A stretch of 21,936 nt of DNA from CAKTOF01 sp964544345 (GCA_964544345.1 CAZJBT010000018.1:1-21936); one strand, 5' to 3'; numbered from the stretch's first letter, positions 5,958 through 14,190 are shown. A program made the numbers and translations. Notes: generated by a model from the sequence alone, not told the origin.

Positions 5958-7784
5958 TTATGCGACCGTGAGGACGATCTGTCCGGTGTAGGCGCCGGGA
6001 TTGACAGCGGTTTCCACGCCGTCGACAGTCATGGTGAGCGTCTTGCCCTCGGGCGCGGTGAGCGAAGCGCCGTCGGCGAGGGTGAGCGCCGTGAGATAGC
6101 TCGTGCCAGTGACCGTCCAGACACTCTTTTCGTCGAGCGAGACGATAACGCCGTTATTGATGGCCGGCGCGGCGGTCTGCGTGACGTTGGACAGCTCCAT
6201 GCGGTTATCCTCGAGGATCACGGTCAGACCCTCGCGGTAGGCCTGCGTGGCCGCCGAGACGATGCCGGTGAGCTTCGTGCTTTTCAGGTTCAGACCGAGG
6301 TTCTTCGGGCCGCGCAGGTCATCGCCGCCGTGGCGCGGGTTGCCTTCCTCCCAGTGGCCGCCCTCGCCGTCGGAGGCGCGCACGCCGATGACGGTGTCAT
6401 GGAAGTAGCCCATACCGCCGCGGGCGTTGCGCCTATAGGCGCGCAGGTTTGTGGTAGAGTTGAAGAAGTCGCCGGAGATCGTGCAGTCCGTCAGGTTGAG
6501 AATGACATCCTCGGTCTCGGACGCATGTGTAAGGTCGCGGTCAGCGAGCGCGGTATCGACTTCGCCGACTGGGATCTTATACTCGAGCACGTTCATGCCG
6601 GACTCGTCCGGATCCATGAGCTGCAGGACGACGTTGTTGCCGGCTCTGAAGGTGGAGTTTGTGACGTTGATGATCGAGGCCGAGCCCTTGACGACAAGGC
6701 TGGACTTACCGGTGTCGAACGCGGAGTCAGAGATGGTGAAGACGCTGTTGTCGTCGCTGATGACCATTGCGCCGAAGCGGCGGCCGCGGATGGTCGAGCC
6801 GTTGAGGATGGACGGGCGGCCTTTGCCCTCCATGCCCATGACGAGCATCGGATAGCCAAAGACATCGACATCGCAGTGGTCGTAGACGATCTCATTGTCG
6901 CCGATGCAGAACGAGCCATAGCCGTGCGCGCGCGAGCCGGACAGCTCCATCTTGCAGTCCTTGAGCAGCATCTTGACACCCTCGTCGCTGCCGTCGATGG
7001 AGCAGATGCCCCAGCCATTGGTCTTGAGGCGGCAGTTTTCATAGGTGACAGTGGCGTTGTCGGTGAGCTGGGTCAGGCGGTTGCTGCCGAGGAAGCCGAC
7101 CTGCCAGGAGAAGCCGCCGAGCCAGTCGGTATCCGGTGAGAGGTTGGTGATGTCGCAATTTTTGACATAGACCTCGCTGTCGCCGCCGGCGTGGATGGCG
7201 CAGCGCGTGACGCCCGAGAAGGTGAATTCAGAGTCTTCGATGCGAACCTTCGACTTGCCGACTGCGGTGACGCCGGTGCCGACGCCGAGGAAGTCGTTGT
7301 CGCTGAAGCCCTCAAAGTCCATTTTGACGTTTTTGATGGTGTAATCGCTGTTGTCGACGACGATGCCGTTGAAGGACTCCTCGCTTGTACCGATGTAGAT
7401 ACCTTCGGCCTTCTCGTCGGTGACGGCGCCGCCGTCTATGATGGCCGCGATGCCCTTGTTCTCCTGCACCTTGCCGTTTTCGACAACGACGCCGGCGTGG
7501 ATATTACGGGAAATCTCATTGAATTTCATCAGGCCGCCGGGCGCCATGACATAGTTATCCGCCACGGTCAGAACCACATCGCCCTTATACAAGCCCTTGC
7601 GGATGGGACAGCCGATGCCGTTCACCGTCAGAGTGACATGCTTGCCCTCGGGCGCGATGACGACCGCGTTTTCCAGGATGCGAAGCTCGTTGAAGCGAAC
7701 CGTCTGCTCGACCAGCCAGGTGGACTGGTACAGAACGGCGGCGCGGGTCGGGGATGGGACGACTTTTTTGACAGCGTAGTTCAT
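5958..7784 (-). CDS. Beta-helix protein without signal peptide (copy 1)
   Basis: A 608-residue paralogue of the next gene, with long nearly identical stretches such as HGYGSFCIGDN, GRRFGAMV, DDNSV, KGSAS, LQLMD and GPKNLGLNLK. It has the same plan: a short N-terminal lead, an APEGK module at residues 44-48, many beta-helix rungs, and a second APEGK module at the C-terminus ending in GQIVLTVA. It lacks a signal peptide. The region around HGYG, GYPMLVMG and GRRFG is the best conserved between copies and is the likely functional face. AGGAGGG precedes the ATG at 7784. It is expressed with copy 2 and probably with the lipoprotein gene 220 bp upstream. Its function is unknown; intracellular beta-helix proteins are unusual. 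Confidence 0.85.
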   Translation of the reverse strand: MNYAVKKVVPSPTRAAVLYQSTWLVEQTVRFNELRILENAVVIAPEGKHVTLTVNGIGCPIRKGLYKGDVVLTVADNYVMAPGGLMKFNEISRNIHAGVVVENGKVQENKGIAAIIDGGAVTDEKAEGIYIGTSEESFNGIVVDNSDYTIKNVKMDFEGFSDNDFLGVGTGVTAVGKSKVRIEDSEFTFSGVTRCAIHAGGDSEVYVKNCDITNLSPDTDWLGGFSWQVGFLGSNRLTQLTDNATVTYENCRLKTNGWGICSIDGSDEGVKMLLKDCKMELSGSRAHGYGSFCIGDNEIVYDHCDVDVFGYPMLVMGMEGKGRPSILNGSTIRGRRFGAMVISDDNSVFTISDSAFDTGKSSLVVKGSASIINVTNSTFRAGNNVVLQLMDPDESGMNVLEYKIPVGEVDTALADRDLTHASETEDVILNLTDCTISGDFFNSTTNLRAYRRNARGGMGYFHDTVIGVRASDGEGGHWEEGNPRHGGDDLRGPKNLGLNLKSTKLTGIVSAATQAYREGLTVILEDNRMELSNVTQTAAPAINNGVIVSLDEKSVWTVTGTSYLTALTLADGASLTAPEGKTLTMTVDGVETAVNPGAYTGQIVLTVA

Positions 7785-7900
7785 GTTGCGGTTCCCTCCT
7801 GTGTTTTAAAGTCTGCCCGCAAAGCGGGCCATATGCTGACAGATCAATGCCGCGCCGTCCGGTCATGCCCGGCCGGCGGCGGGAATGGAGATGGAAGAAT

Positions 7901-7943
7901 ACGAGGAAGGGGGCCGGCCTAAGCCGGCCGCCCCTGACCTCGT
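7901..7943 (-). other. Large hairpin between lipoprotein and beta-helix genes
   Basis: Nested inverted repeats form one long stem: ACGAGG (7901-7906) with CCTCGT (7938-7943), G-rich with C-rich inside, and GGCCGGC (7912-7918) with GCCGGCC (7923-7929) around a CTAA loop. No T-run follows on the minus strand, so it is more likely a transcript stabiliser or processing site than a full terminator. The rest of the 7785-8004 gap holds a small GCCCGC/GCGGGC hairpin and no clear promoter. Confidence 0.65.
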
Positions 7944-8004
7944 TGCCCCGGGTGATGCCCGATGGCCGTCGGCGGGCTGTCTGCACCCTGCCGCGGCGTG
8001 CGCC

Positions 8005-9705
8005 TCAGAAGCCGATGTAGCGCAGGTCGGGCTGATAGACATCAGTCAGACGCGTGCTGACGATGGTGTCGTGATAGGCGAGCGCGACGTTCCACTCGCA
8101 GATCGGAATAATGGAATAATCGTTGAAAATATATTCCTGGATCTCGGCGAAGTATTCAGCACGCAGGGCGTCGTCCGTCGTGCAGATGCTTGCTTCGACC
8201 ATCTCGTTGAATTCCGGATCCTGCCGGTTGTTGCAGTAGAAGCTGGTATCGGAGGAGAAGTTGCGGACCAACTCATATGCGTCGCCGGAGGTGTTGGCAT
8301 TGTTGTTGTTGCAAAGCTGGAAGTCGGTGGCATTTGGCGTTTCCCACAGGCTGATGCAGGTCAGCGTGTCGTAGATTTCGACGTCGATGTTCAGACCGAG
8401 ATCGCCCATGTAGGCCTGGAAGGCTTCTGCGATCGTAGCGGCGGTGGTGCCGGAGTTGGCGACCCAGGTCAAGGTGCTGCCGGCCAGTCCGCTGGCGTCG
8501 AGGCACTCCTTGGCGTACTCGGGGTCATACTCGTAGGAGCAGCCGCTGACAGAGAATTGCATTGAGGACGGAAGCACAGAGCTTGCCGGGGTGTACAGAC
8601 TGCCATAGGCCAGCTCGGCCAGGGCGTCCCAGTCGGCGCCGTAGCAGATGGCTTTGCGCAGATCCTCATTGTCGAGCAGCTCGGTGCCGTAGAGCGTGTC
8701 GTGGTTCAGCGAGATGGCCGCGACGCAGTTGGAGCTGGTGGACTGCGCGGTGCCGAGCGTATCCGGAGAGGCCAGCACGCGGTCGAAGCTCTGGGCGCTG
8801 ATCGACAGAACCATGTCGAGCACCTTGTTCTCGTAGTCGACCATCATCGAGGTCTCGTCGGAGTACTGAAGGCAGTTGATCTTGTCGGCGTAGCAGTAGG
8901 CCGTAGTGCACAGATCGTCGCCCCACCAGTTCTCGACCTTCTCGTAGGAGGTGGAGATGCCGATGGTGAATTCGGTCGGGTAGTACGGGCCGGAGCCGTT
9001 GACCAGATCGATGTCGAACCAGTCAAAGCTGTCGAAGCCGCCATGCTCGTCGACCCAGCTCTTGTCGAGAATGCCGGACTGGCCGAGCTGATACTCCCAC
9101 ATGCCGTAGGGCGCTGTGAACTGCATGTACAGCGTCATGTCGTCATCGGAGACGTAGCAGTCGTCAAAGACGATCCACTGCGCCCAGGTGCCGGCTGTAC
9201 GCGGCGAGATTGAATTGCACTGGAAGCTGTAGAGAATGTCGCTGGCAAGCATCTGCTCCTGATTGCGGTAGAAGACGACGCCGTTCTTCACGTGGCAGGT
9301 GGCAACGCAGGTCTCCTCGTCGAAGCTGTACTCGTCGAAAATGTTGGAGTACCATTCCTTCGTCTCGGGATCGATCTCGAACGCATGGTCATAGACGAGC
9401 GTTCTCGATGAGCACGAGGTGTCGGTACTGTAGCCGCCGGTCGGGTCAAAGTGGCCGATAAATTTATCGCCGACGCTGCCGATGGTGATCTCGGTGTACT
9501 CGTGTGTCTCCTTGTCAATGGCTTCGCCGGCATTGCCGAGGCCGGCTGCGCCCTCCGGCGTGTCGCTCGGCGACTGCTCCTGGTCGCCGCCTGATTGCGC
9601 CTGTGTGGGATCCGTTGGTGTGGCCGATGATTCCTCCGCGCCGCCGCAGGCGGAAAGGGATAAAACAAGTGTGAGAACGAGAAGCAATGAAAGAGCTTTT
9701 TTCAT
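8005..9705 (-). CDS. ABC transporter solute-binding lipoprotein (family 5)
   Basis: A 566-residue exported lipoprotein with a short basic start (MKK), a hydrophobic core, the lipobox LSAC with lipidated Cys20, and a low-complexity linker to about residue 60. The rest follows the oligopeptide/nickel-type solute-binding family (SBP_bac_5): ITIGSVGD near the start of the mature domain, the NGVVFYRNQEQMLASDILYS segment (family: dV.ft...), and NEDLRKAICYGADWDAL, matching the family's R.A....D. The mature part carries 17 cysteines besides Cys20, unusual for a surface protein. No permease or ATPase gene lies in the window, so it would have to work with distant transport genes. AAGGAGGAACCACT precedes the ATG. 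Its position between the NTF2-like and beta-helix genes suggests capture of the pathway substrate. Confidence 0.88.
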   Translation of the reverse strand: MKKALSLLLVLTLVLSLSACGGAEESSATPTDPTQAQSGGDQEQSPSDTPEGAAGLGNAGEAIDKETHEYTEITIGSVGDKFIGHFDPTGGYSTDTSCSSRTLVYDHAFEIDPETKEWYSNIFDEYSFDEETCVATCHVKNGVVFYRNQEQMLASDILYSFQCNSISPRTAGTWAQWIVFDDCYVSDDDMTLYMQFTAPYGMWEYQLGQSGILDKSWVDEHGGFDSFDWFDIDLVNGSGPYYPTEFTIGISTSYEKVENWWGDDLCTTAYCYADKINCLQYSDETSMMVDYENKVLDMVLSISAQSFDRVLASPDTLGTAQSTSSNCVAAISLNHDTLYGTELLDNEDLRKAICYGADWDALAELAYGSLYTPASSVLPSSMQFSVSGCSYEYDPEYAKECLDASGLAGSTLTWVANSGTTAATIAEAFQAYMGDLGLNIDVEIYDTLTCISLWETPNATDFQLCNNNNANTSGDAYELVRNFSSDTSFYCNNRQDPEFNEMVEASICTTDDALRAEYFAEIQEYIFNDYSIIPICEWNVALAYHDTIVSTRLTDVYQPDLRYIGF

Positions 9706-9766
9706 AGTGGTTCCTCCTTTTTACTGTCTGCTCATGTGCCTCTTTCAGAAACTTGCTTTGCGGGGA

Positions 9767-9791
9767 TGATATTACCCGGCGCAAAAGCGCC
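9767..9791 (-). promoter_or_regulatory. Hairpin and GGTAATATCA element before lipoprotein gene
   Basis: The 108-bp gap between the last NTF2-like gene and the lipoprotein gene holds a small hairpin, GGCGC-AAAA-GCGCC (9778-9791). On the minus strand it is followed at once by GGTAATATCA (9776-9767), which contains a -10-like TAATAT. The same 10 bases occur in the ene-reductase promoter at 14040-14049 in the same orientation. An internal promoter or shared operator is possible. Confidence 0.35.
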
Positions 9792-9813
9792 AAATAACCA
9801 ACGGACAGGGAGA

Positions 9814-10461
9814 TTATTCGCCCCAGGTTTCGTAGGGGAGGGGAATGCCAAGCTCGTCGTCCGGGAAGACGGCGTCGGCCGTGTAGACGTAGTGCGCGGG
9901 CGCCGGCTCGTCGGCGGAGCAGTGCTTCGGGGTGTAGACAAAGCGCTTGCCGCTGCCCCAGTCCTCAAAATAGGGGGTGTTGTAGCACGCGGCGTCGGTC
10001 AGGTGCCAGATCTTCCACGCGCCGTCTTCAAACACGAAGTCGATGCGAAGGAAGCTCCAGTTCCAAAACGCCTCCGGGCCGTTTTCGAGCTTGTAGCCCT
10101 CGACGCCGGGGAACATCCACAGACCCTTGGCGGTGTCGCCGTCGCCGGCGACCTCGACAATGCCGCTTGTGGTGTCGTTCATCACAAGACGGCCGCGGAC
10201 GTCCTCGTCGATGCGCTGGGCGTCGGTGCTGTCGCGGTCGGTCATATCCCGCTCGAAGCAGCGCTCAGCGGCGTCCGCGCCGTTGTAGACGCCCCAGGGC
10301 ATCTCGATGCGCAGGTCGCTGCGGCGGGCAAAGAGCGCGGCGAGCTTATGCGTCTGCGAGGCGGTGAAGAAATAGGCGAAGCGGCCTGCGAGATTCTCGC
10401 ACTCGCGCGCGGCGCGGAGCCGGAAGAGCGACAGGCTCAGTTCTTTTTCGTTGACAGCCAT
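9814..10461 (-). CDS. NTF2/SnoaL-like protein A
   Basis: A 215-residue protein of the NTF2/SnoaL alpha+beta cone fold, used by dehydratases, isomerases and cyclases such as BaiE and scytalone dehydratase. Shared landmarks with protein C have the same numbering: C21-E-N, G26-R-F, R51-I-E and P55-W-G-V-Y59, then a GxAxxRxF helix. A core strand ends in WKIWH (His153), and the C-terminal tail has Y-x-x-D and a proline-rich PLPY end. The length exceeds the 130-170 residues usual for the fold because of this tail. ATG 10461 was chosen over TTG 10467 because AAGGAGGG is better spaced to it. It starts two bases after the stop of protein B, implying translational coupling. The substrate is unknown; dehydration or isomerisation of a pathway intermediate is inferred. 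Confidence 0.8.
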   Translation of the reverse strand: MAVNEKELSLSLFRLRAARECENLAGRFAYFFTASQTHKLAALFARRSDLRIEMPWGVYNGADAAERCFERDMTDRDSTDAQRIDEDVRGRLVMNDTTSGIVEVAGDGDTAKGLWMFPGVEGYKLENGPEAFWNWSFLRIDFVFEDGAWKIWHLTDAACYNTPYFEDWGSGKRFVYTPKHCSADEPAPAHYVYTADAVFPDDELGIPLPYETWGE

Positions 10462-10463
10462 GA

Positions 10464-11249
10464 TCAATTTCCCTCCTTTTCGCCTTGCTGTTCCATGACG
10501 GTCGCAAAGCCGTGGACAGCAGCGTAGCCAATGCCAATCTCGGTGCGACCCTTGCAGGTCTCAAGGTCGTGGTAAGGCTCGGGTGGCTCCGGCTCGTCGC
10601 AGGGGACGATGACATCCTCGGTATACTGGAACAGCCGGGGCGCCGGGATCGTTTCGGGCGGCAGGTTGCGCACGATCGAATCGACTACATCCGGCGCGAG
10701 CGCCGGCGCCTTGGCCCAGGAGACTCTGGGATCGCACTTGAATACCGGCGTGACGCGCATATTCCGCACGCGCCATTCGCCGTCTTCCAGGATGAAGTCC
10801 CAGCCGTAGCCGCTCCACGCCCACTCGGCGGAGTATTCCATCTCGTTGGCGTTGACGGGCCAGACGCACGTCTCGTGGCCGGGGGAGCGGAAGGACAGGC
10901 GGCACGAGAGCAGATCCTCCGCGACCTCGATGACCGGGGTCGTGATGGAGTGGAACATCAGCATGCCGTTTGTGGTGAAGCCGCCTTCGGCCGGCTCGCT
11001 GTCGGCGTCATAGATATTGTCGGTCGGGTGACGGTTGTATTCGTTCGCCTCGCGCGTGACCTCGATGCCCCACGGCATGACATGGACGATGTCGTCGCGC
11101 TTCGACCACATTTTGTCGAAGAAAAGCGAGCGATCCACACCATTTGAGTGCATGAAAGCGTATGCGGAGACCTTGTTCCAGCAGGTGTCGATGATCTCAA
11201 GGCGGTCAGCCTCACGGTTCATTTCCTCGAGGGTCATTTCTTTTTTCAT
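10464..11249 (-). CDS. NTF2/SnoaL-like protein B (divergent)
   Basis: A 261-residue paralogue of the two flanking NTF2-like proteins, longer and more diverged. It keeps the MPWG turn (residues 58-61) and the closing strand DFILEDGEWRVR, but Asn163 stands where A has His153 and C has His147. The first-helix GRF motif is also absent. It has the same C-terminal pattern (YTEDVIVP, later PPEPYHD). The loss of the conserved histidine suggests an altered reaction or a structural partner in a mixed complex with A and C. The ATG at 11249 is preceded by AAGGAGGTG; the longer frame upstream overlaps gene C and is not supported. It lies 13 bp after gene C. Confidence 0.78.
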   Translation of the reverse strand: MKKEMTLEEMNREADRLEIIDTCWNKVSAYAFMHSNGVDRSLFFDKMWSKRDDIVHVMPWGIEVTREANEYNRHPTDNIYDADSEPAEGGFTTNGMLMFHSITTPVIEVAEDLLSCRLSFRSPGHETCVWPVNANEMEYSAEWAWSGYGWDFILEDGEWRVRNMRVTPVFKCDPRVSWAKAPALAPDVVDSIVRNLPPETIPAPRLFQYTEDVIVPCDEPEPPEPYHDLETCKGRTEIGIGYAAVHGFATVMEQQGEKEGN

Positions 11250-11262
11250 ATTGCGCACCTCC

Positions 11263-11925
11263 TTAATAGCCGTAACCGACGTCGATGTCGAAGTTGCTGT
11301 ACGGCTTCGGCAGGGACGGATGACCCAGCGGGTAGATATTGTCAAGATGATAGCTCCACAGGTTGCGCGCCGTCGGCTTGCGATCGGGCGAGTGCGGCGT
11401 CTCGTTGAGCTTTTCGAGGGTCAGCTTCTCGTTTTCCGTCCAGCAGACGTCAAACTTGGTTCGCAGGATCGGGAAAATGGCCATGTGCCAGAGCTTCCAG
11501 ACGTTGTTCTCCTTCTTGAAATCGACGGCGAATTTGACCCAGTGCCACTGGCAGTCCGGCGTTCCATCCTTCACCTCGGTGTAGCTGCCGATCGTGAACC
11601 AGATGGCGCGGGCGGTCTGGTTGTCCTCGGCGACCTCCATCATGCGGCCGTTGAGCGCCTGGAGGTCGAGGTAGCCCTTGCGTGCTTCAAGATCGTCGTG
11701 TGCGGGGCGCTCCTCACGGAAGTAGCGGGCGACGCCCTCCTTCCCGTCGTAGACGCCCCAGGGCAGCTCGATGCGGGAATCCGGGTCGTCCGACCACATG
11801 GCGAGAATGTCGTCGAAGCGGCAGGCAGCCTGGTAGAAGCAGAAGCGGCCCATCATGTTTTCGCAGGCGCGCGCGCTCTCCTTGCGGCGGACAAAGCGCG
11901 CGAGCTGTTCCGGTGTTCTTTCCAT
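11263..11925 (-). CDS. NTF2/SnoaL-like protein C
   Basis: A 220-residue protein co-linear with protein A over its first 60 residues: C21-E-N, G26-R-F28, R51-I-E53 and P55-W-G-V-Y59 occupy identical positions. A later segment, NGRMMEVAED, matches the equivalent strand of B (PVIEVAED). The WKLWH motif carries His147, aligned with His153 of A. The tail has SYHLDNIYP and a PKPY end, like A and B. It probably shares fold and reaction type with A. The ATG at 11925 has AAAGGAG eight bases upstream; the upstream extension of the frame lies in hairpin-rich intergenic DNA and is rejected. It is first of three NTF2-like genes and follows the ene-reductase gene by 121 bp. Confidence 0.82.
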   Translation of the reverse strand: MERTPEQLARFVRRKESARACENMMGRFCFYQAACRFDDILAMWSDDPDSRIELPWGVYDGKEGVARYFREERPAHDDLEARKGYLDLQALNGRMMEVAEDNQTARAIWFTIGSYTEVKDGTPDCQWHWVKFAVDFKKENNVWKLWHMAIFPILRTKFDVCWTENEKLTLEKLNETPHSPDRKPTARNLWSYHLDNIYPLGHPSLPKPYSNFDIDVGYGY

Positions 11926-11945
11926 GAACTTGACTCCTTTCAATA

Positions 11946-12035
11946 CGGCTGCATGCAGCCGGAAATCACGGGTTGCACAGCTCAAGCGTCCGGCTCCCGC
12001 CGCCGCGCGGGGCGGAGGCGGGGAGGTGGAGCCGG
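11946..12035 (-). other. Palindrome and GC-rich hairpin between ene-reductase and NTF2 genes
   Basis: The 121-bp gap holds the perfect 16-bp palindrome CGGCTGCATGCAGCCG (11946-11961). It also holds a GC-rich hairpin with arms CCGGCTCC (11990-11997) and GGAGCCGG (12028-12035), the inner part able to pair further. No T-run follows, so partial attenuation or RNA stabilisation is more likely than full termination. The palindrome could be an operator. Confidence 0.55.
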
Positions 12036-12046
12036 CGCCGATGTGC

Positions 12047-14005
12047 TCAGGCGAGACGGACGGCTGCCCAGAAGCCTTCCTCCATCGCCTGGCGAGCCTT
12101 ACGCGCGCGGACACAGTCGCCCACGGCGATGGTGTCGAGGCACACGTCTTTGAGCTTATCTACCGTGCCGGTGTTCGGGCGCATGCCCATGGCGAACACG
12201 ATGCCTTCCGCGGGGACAAATTCCTCCTCGCCGTCGGCGTTGATGGCGTAAACGCCCTTGCCCGGCTCGATGCGCGAAACGCGCAGGTTGGTGCGGCAGG
12301 TGATCGGCGCTTTGGCGAACGACTGCATCATCCCTTCTTTGTGCATCCAGTTGGCCTCGGGCGCGATCTCGCTCTGCATCTCGATGATGGTGACGTTGTG
12401 GCCGTTTTCGGCGAGATACAGACCCGTCTCGCAGCCGACCAAGCCGCCGCCAAGCACCGCGACGTTCTTGCCGAACTCCTCGAGCTTGGTGTAGACGGTC
12501 GTGGCATGCTCGACGCTCGGGTCGTCGAGACCCGGGATCGGCGGACGCGACGGTGTGGAGCCGACGGCCAGAATGACCGCGTCATAGCCGCCCGCGCGGA
12601 TGAACTCGGGCGTGACGGTCGTGTTCAGCTTTACTTCAACGGCGCTTTTTTTCACTTGATGGATCAGATAGTCTTTCAGGCGGCGCAGGTCGATTTTCAG
12701 ATCGTCATAATCCGTGAATTTCAGAAGGCCGCCGAGTCTGTCCGTGGCCTCTGCCAGGGTCACGGTGTGGCCGCGCTCGGCCGCCGTCACCGCAGCCTTC
12801 ATGCCGCCGGGGCCGCCGCCGACGACGAGCACCTTCCGCTGGCGCGCGGCGGGTCGGATGTAGTTGCGGTAGCGGTTCTCGCGGGCGGTCATCGAATTGA
12901 CGGCGCACGTGAGGTTATTGCCGCCGTGCAGGCCGGTCAGGCAGTCCAGACAGCGCAGGCAGGGGATGATGTCGGCAGCCTGGCCGTGGCGCGCCTTTTC
13001 CGGGAAGTACGGGTCGGCGATCGAGGCGCGCGCCATCGCGATGACGTCGGCCTTGCCGTCGGCAAGGATCTGCTCGGCCAGCTCAGGGTCGTTGATGCCG
13101 CCGAGTGTGACGACTGGGGTCTTGACGCCGGCGGCCTTGATATCGGCCGCGTAGTGGACGTTGACGCCGTGCGGCAGGAACATGGTCGGATGGGTGTGAA
13201 CTGCCTGCGCCTCCTCCGTGTCGAGACCGGCGGAGACGTGGATGAGGTCGACCTTGCCGTCGAGCAGCTTGGCGAACTCGATGCCCTCGGCCTTGGTCAG
13301 TCCGCCCTCGATCTCCTCCGAGCCGGACATACGGTATTCGATCAGGAAGTTTTCTCCGCAGCGCTCACGAATGCGTTCAATGACCATCAGCGGGAACTTC
13401 GCACGGTTTTCGAGCGAGCCGCCGAACTCGTCGGTGCGGGTGTTGTAGAGCGGGGAGATGAATTGGTCGAGCAGCCAGCCGTGGCCGCCGTGTAGCAGCA
13501 CCATGTCGTAGCCGGCGTCTTTCAGGATCTCGGCACAGTCGGCGAAATGCTCCGCGACTGTCTCCATTTCATCGACGGTCATGCCGTGGATGGGTTGGCC
13601 GTCCCAGCGGATCGCGTCGACCGGCCCCCAGGGCATCCAGTCGTCGCCGCCGAAGTTGGCCTCGCGCACGCCGGTGTTGCCGCCGTGGTTAAGCTCGTGC
13701 GAGGCCAGCGCGCCGCCCTCGTGGATCGCCAAGGCGATCTCGGCGAGCATCGGCTGGTTTTCCGGCGTGATCGCGAACGAACGCGGATTGGTCGCGGCAT
13801 GCTCACGGTCGACCGGGCTGTCGCCGAGCGTGACGACAGCGAAGCCGCCGCGCGCCTTCTCTGCGAAGAACGCGATCATGGAATCGTCCGGCCGGCCGTT
13901 GAAATCCATGTGGGACATCATATGCGGCGCGACAAACAGCCGGTTGCGGAAGGTAGTCCGTTTGATGGTCAACGGCTCAAACAAATGGGGATAGTACGGA
14001 TTCAT
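12047..14005 (-). CDS. Ene-reductase 1: OYE/4Fe-4S/FAD two-domain oxidoreductase
   Basis: A 652-residue NADH:flavin oxidoreductase of the 2,4-dienoyl-CoA reductase/BaiCD class, which reduces activated C=C bonds anaerobically. The FMN barrel covers about residues 1-370 (PHLFEPL start, ASHELNHGG, LHGGHGWLLDQFISP, RTDEFGGSLENR). The 4Fe-4S cysteines C349, C352, C355 and C367 show the C-x2-C-x2-C spacing of trimethylamine dehydrogenase rather than the C-x2-C-x3-C of E. coli FadH. GGGPGG at 396-401 binds FAD, and GGGLVG at 519-524 belongs to the nucleotide domain. Trp177 sits where FadH has catalytic Tyr166. AGGAGT precedes the ATG. It heads the long minus-strand cluster under its own promoter. 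The substrate may be a steroid, bile-acid or flavonoid enone; it cannot be fixed from sequence. Confidence 0.92.
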   Translation of the reverse strand: MNPYYPHLFEPLTIKRTTFRNRLFVAPHMMSHMDFNGRPDDSMIAFFAEKARGGFAVVTLGDSPVDREHAATNPRSFAITPENQPMLAEIALAIHEGGALASHELNHGGNTGVREANFGGDDWMPWGPVDAIRWDGQPIHGMTVDEMETVAEHFADCAEILKDAGYDMVLLHGGHGWLLDQFISPLYNTRTDEFGGSLENRAKFPLMVIERIRERCGENFLIEYRMSGSEEIEGGLTKAEGIEFAKLLDGKVDLIHVSAGLDTEEAQAVHTHPTMFLPHGVNVHYAADIKAAGVKTPVVTLGGINDPELAEQILADGKADVIAMARASIADPYFPEKARHGQAADIIPCLRCLDCLTGLHGGNNLTCAVNSMTARENRYRNYIRPAARQRKVLVVGGGPGGMKAAVTAAERGHTVTLAEATDRLGGLLKFTDYDDLKIDLRRLKDYLIHQVKKSAVEVKLNTTVTPEFIRAGGYDAVILAVGSTPSRPPIPGLDDPSVEHATTVYTKLEEFGKNVAVLGGGLVGCETGLYLAENGHNVTIIEMQSEIAPEANWMHKEGMMQSFAKAPITCRTNLRVSRIEPGKGVYAINADGEEEFVPAEGIVFAMGMRPNTGTVDKLKDVCLDTIAVGDCVRARKARQAMEEGFWAAVRLA

Positions 14006-14041
14006 ATTCAGGACTCCTATCTGTAGAAATCATTTTTTCTG

Positions 14042-14070
14042 ATATTACCTTACAACGAATTTCGGCGCAA
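14042..14070 (-). promoter_or_regulatory. Promoter of ene-reductase 1 with LysR-type box
   Basis: On the minus strand TTGCGC (14070-14065), 17 bases and TAATAT (14047-14042) form a moderate sigma-A promoter about 40 bp before the ATG. ATT-N11-AAT (14044-14060) lies across it and fits the loose LysR-type consensus. The remainder of the 14006-14190 gap holds the terminator of the preceding regulator gene. Confidence 0.45.
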
Positions 14071-14134
14071 CGGAAACAGCAAAATCGAAGACCCCCTACA
14101 CCTGGGCGCGAGTCCGGGCGCACTGCAGCGGACG

Positions 14135-14171
14135 AAAAAAGGCGCTGCTGCATTTCTCTTGCAGCGGCGCC
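14135..14171 (-). terminator. Terminator of the LysR pair
   Basis: A 12-bp stem with one G-T wobble (14141-14152 with 14160-14171, loop of 7). On the minus strand it is followed by six T (A at 14135-14140). It lies 19 bases after the stop of the downstream LysR gene and separates the regulator pair from ene-reductase 1. Confidence 0.88.
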
Positions 14172-14190
14172 ATTCTGTTTTGCGCGCGTG

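Noticed and set aside
4107..7784. Surface adhesins or secreted polysaccharide lyases
   Set aside because: The beta-helix fold suggests it, but neither protein has a signal peptide, an anchor or a recognisable lyase motif.
11855..13495. A 546-codon open frame on the plus strand
   Set aside because: It lies antisense to ene-reductase 1 and NTF2-like C, which have clear family motifs. It has no homology signal and no ribosome binding site, and is a GC-rich shadow frame.
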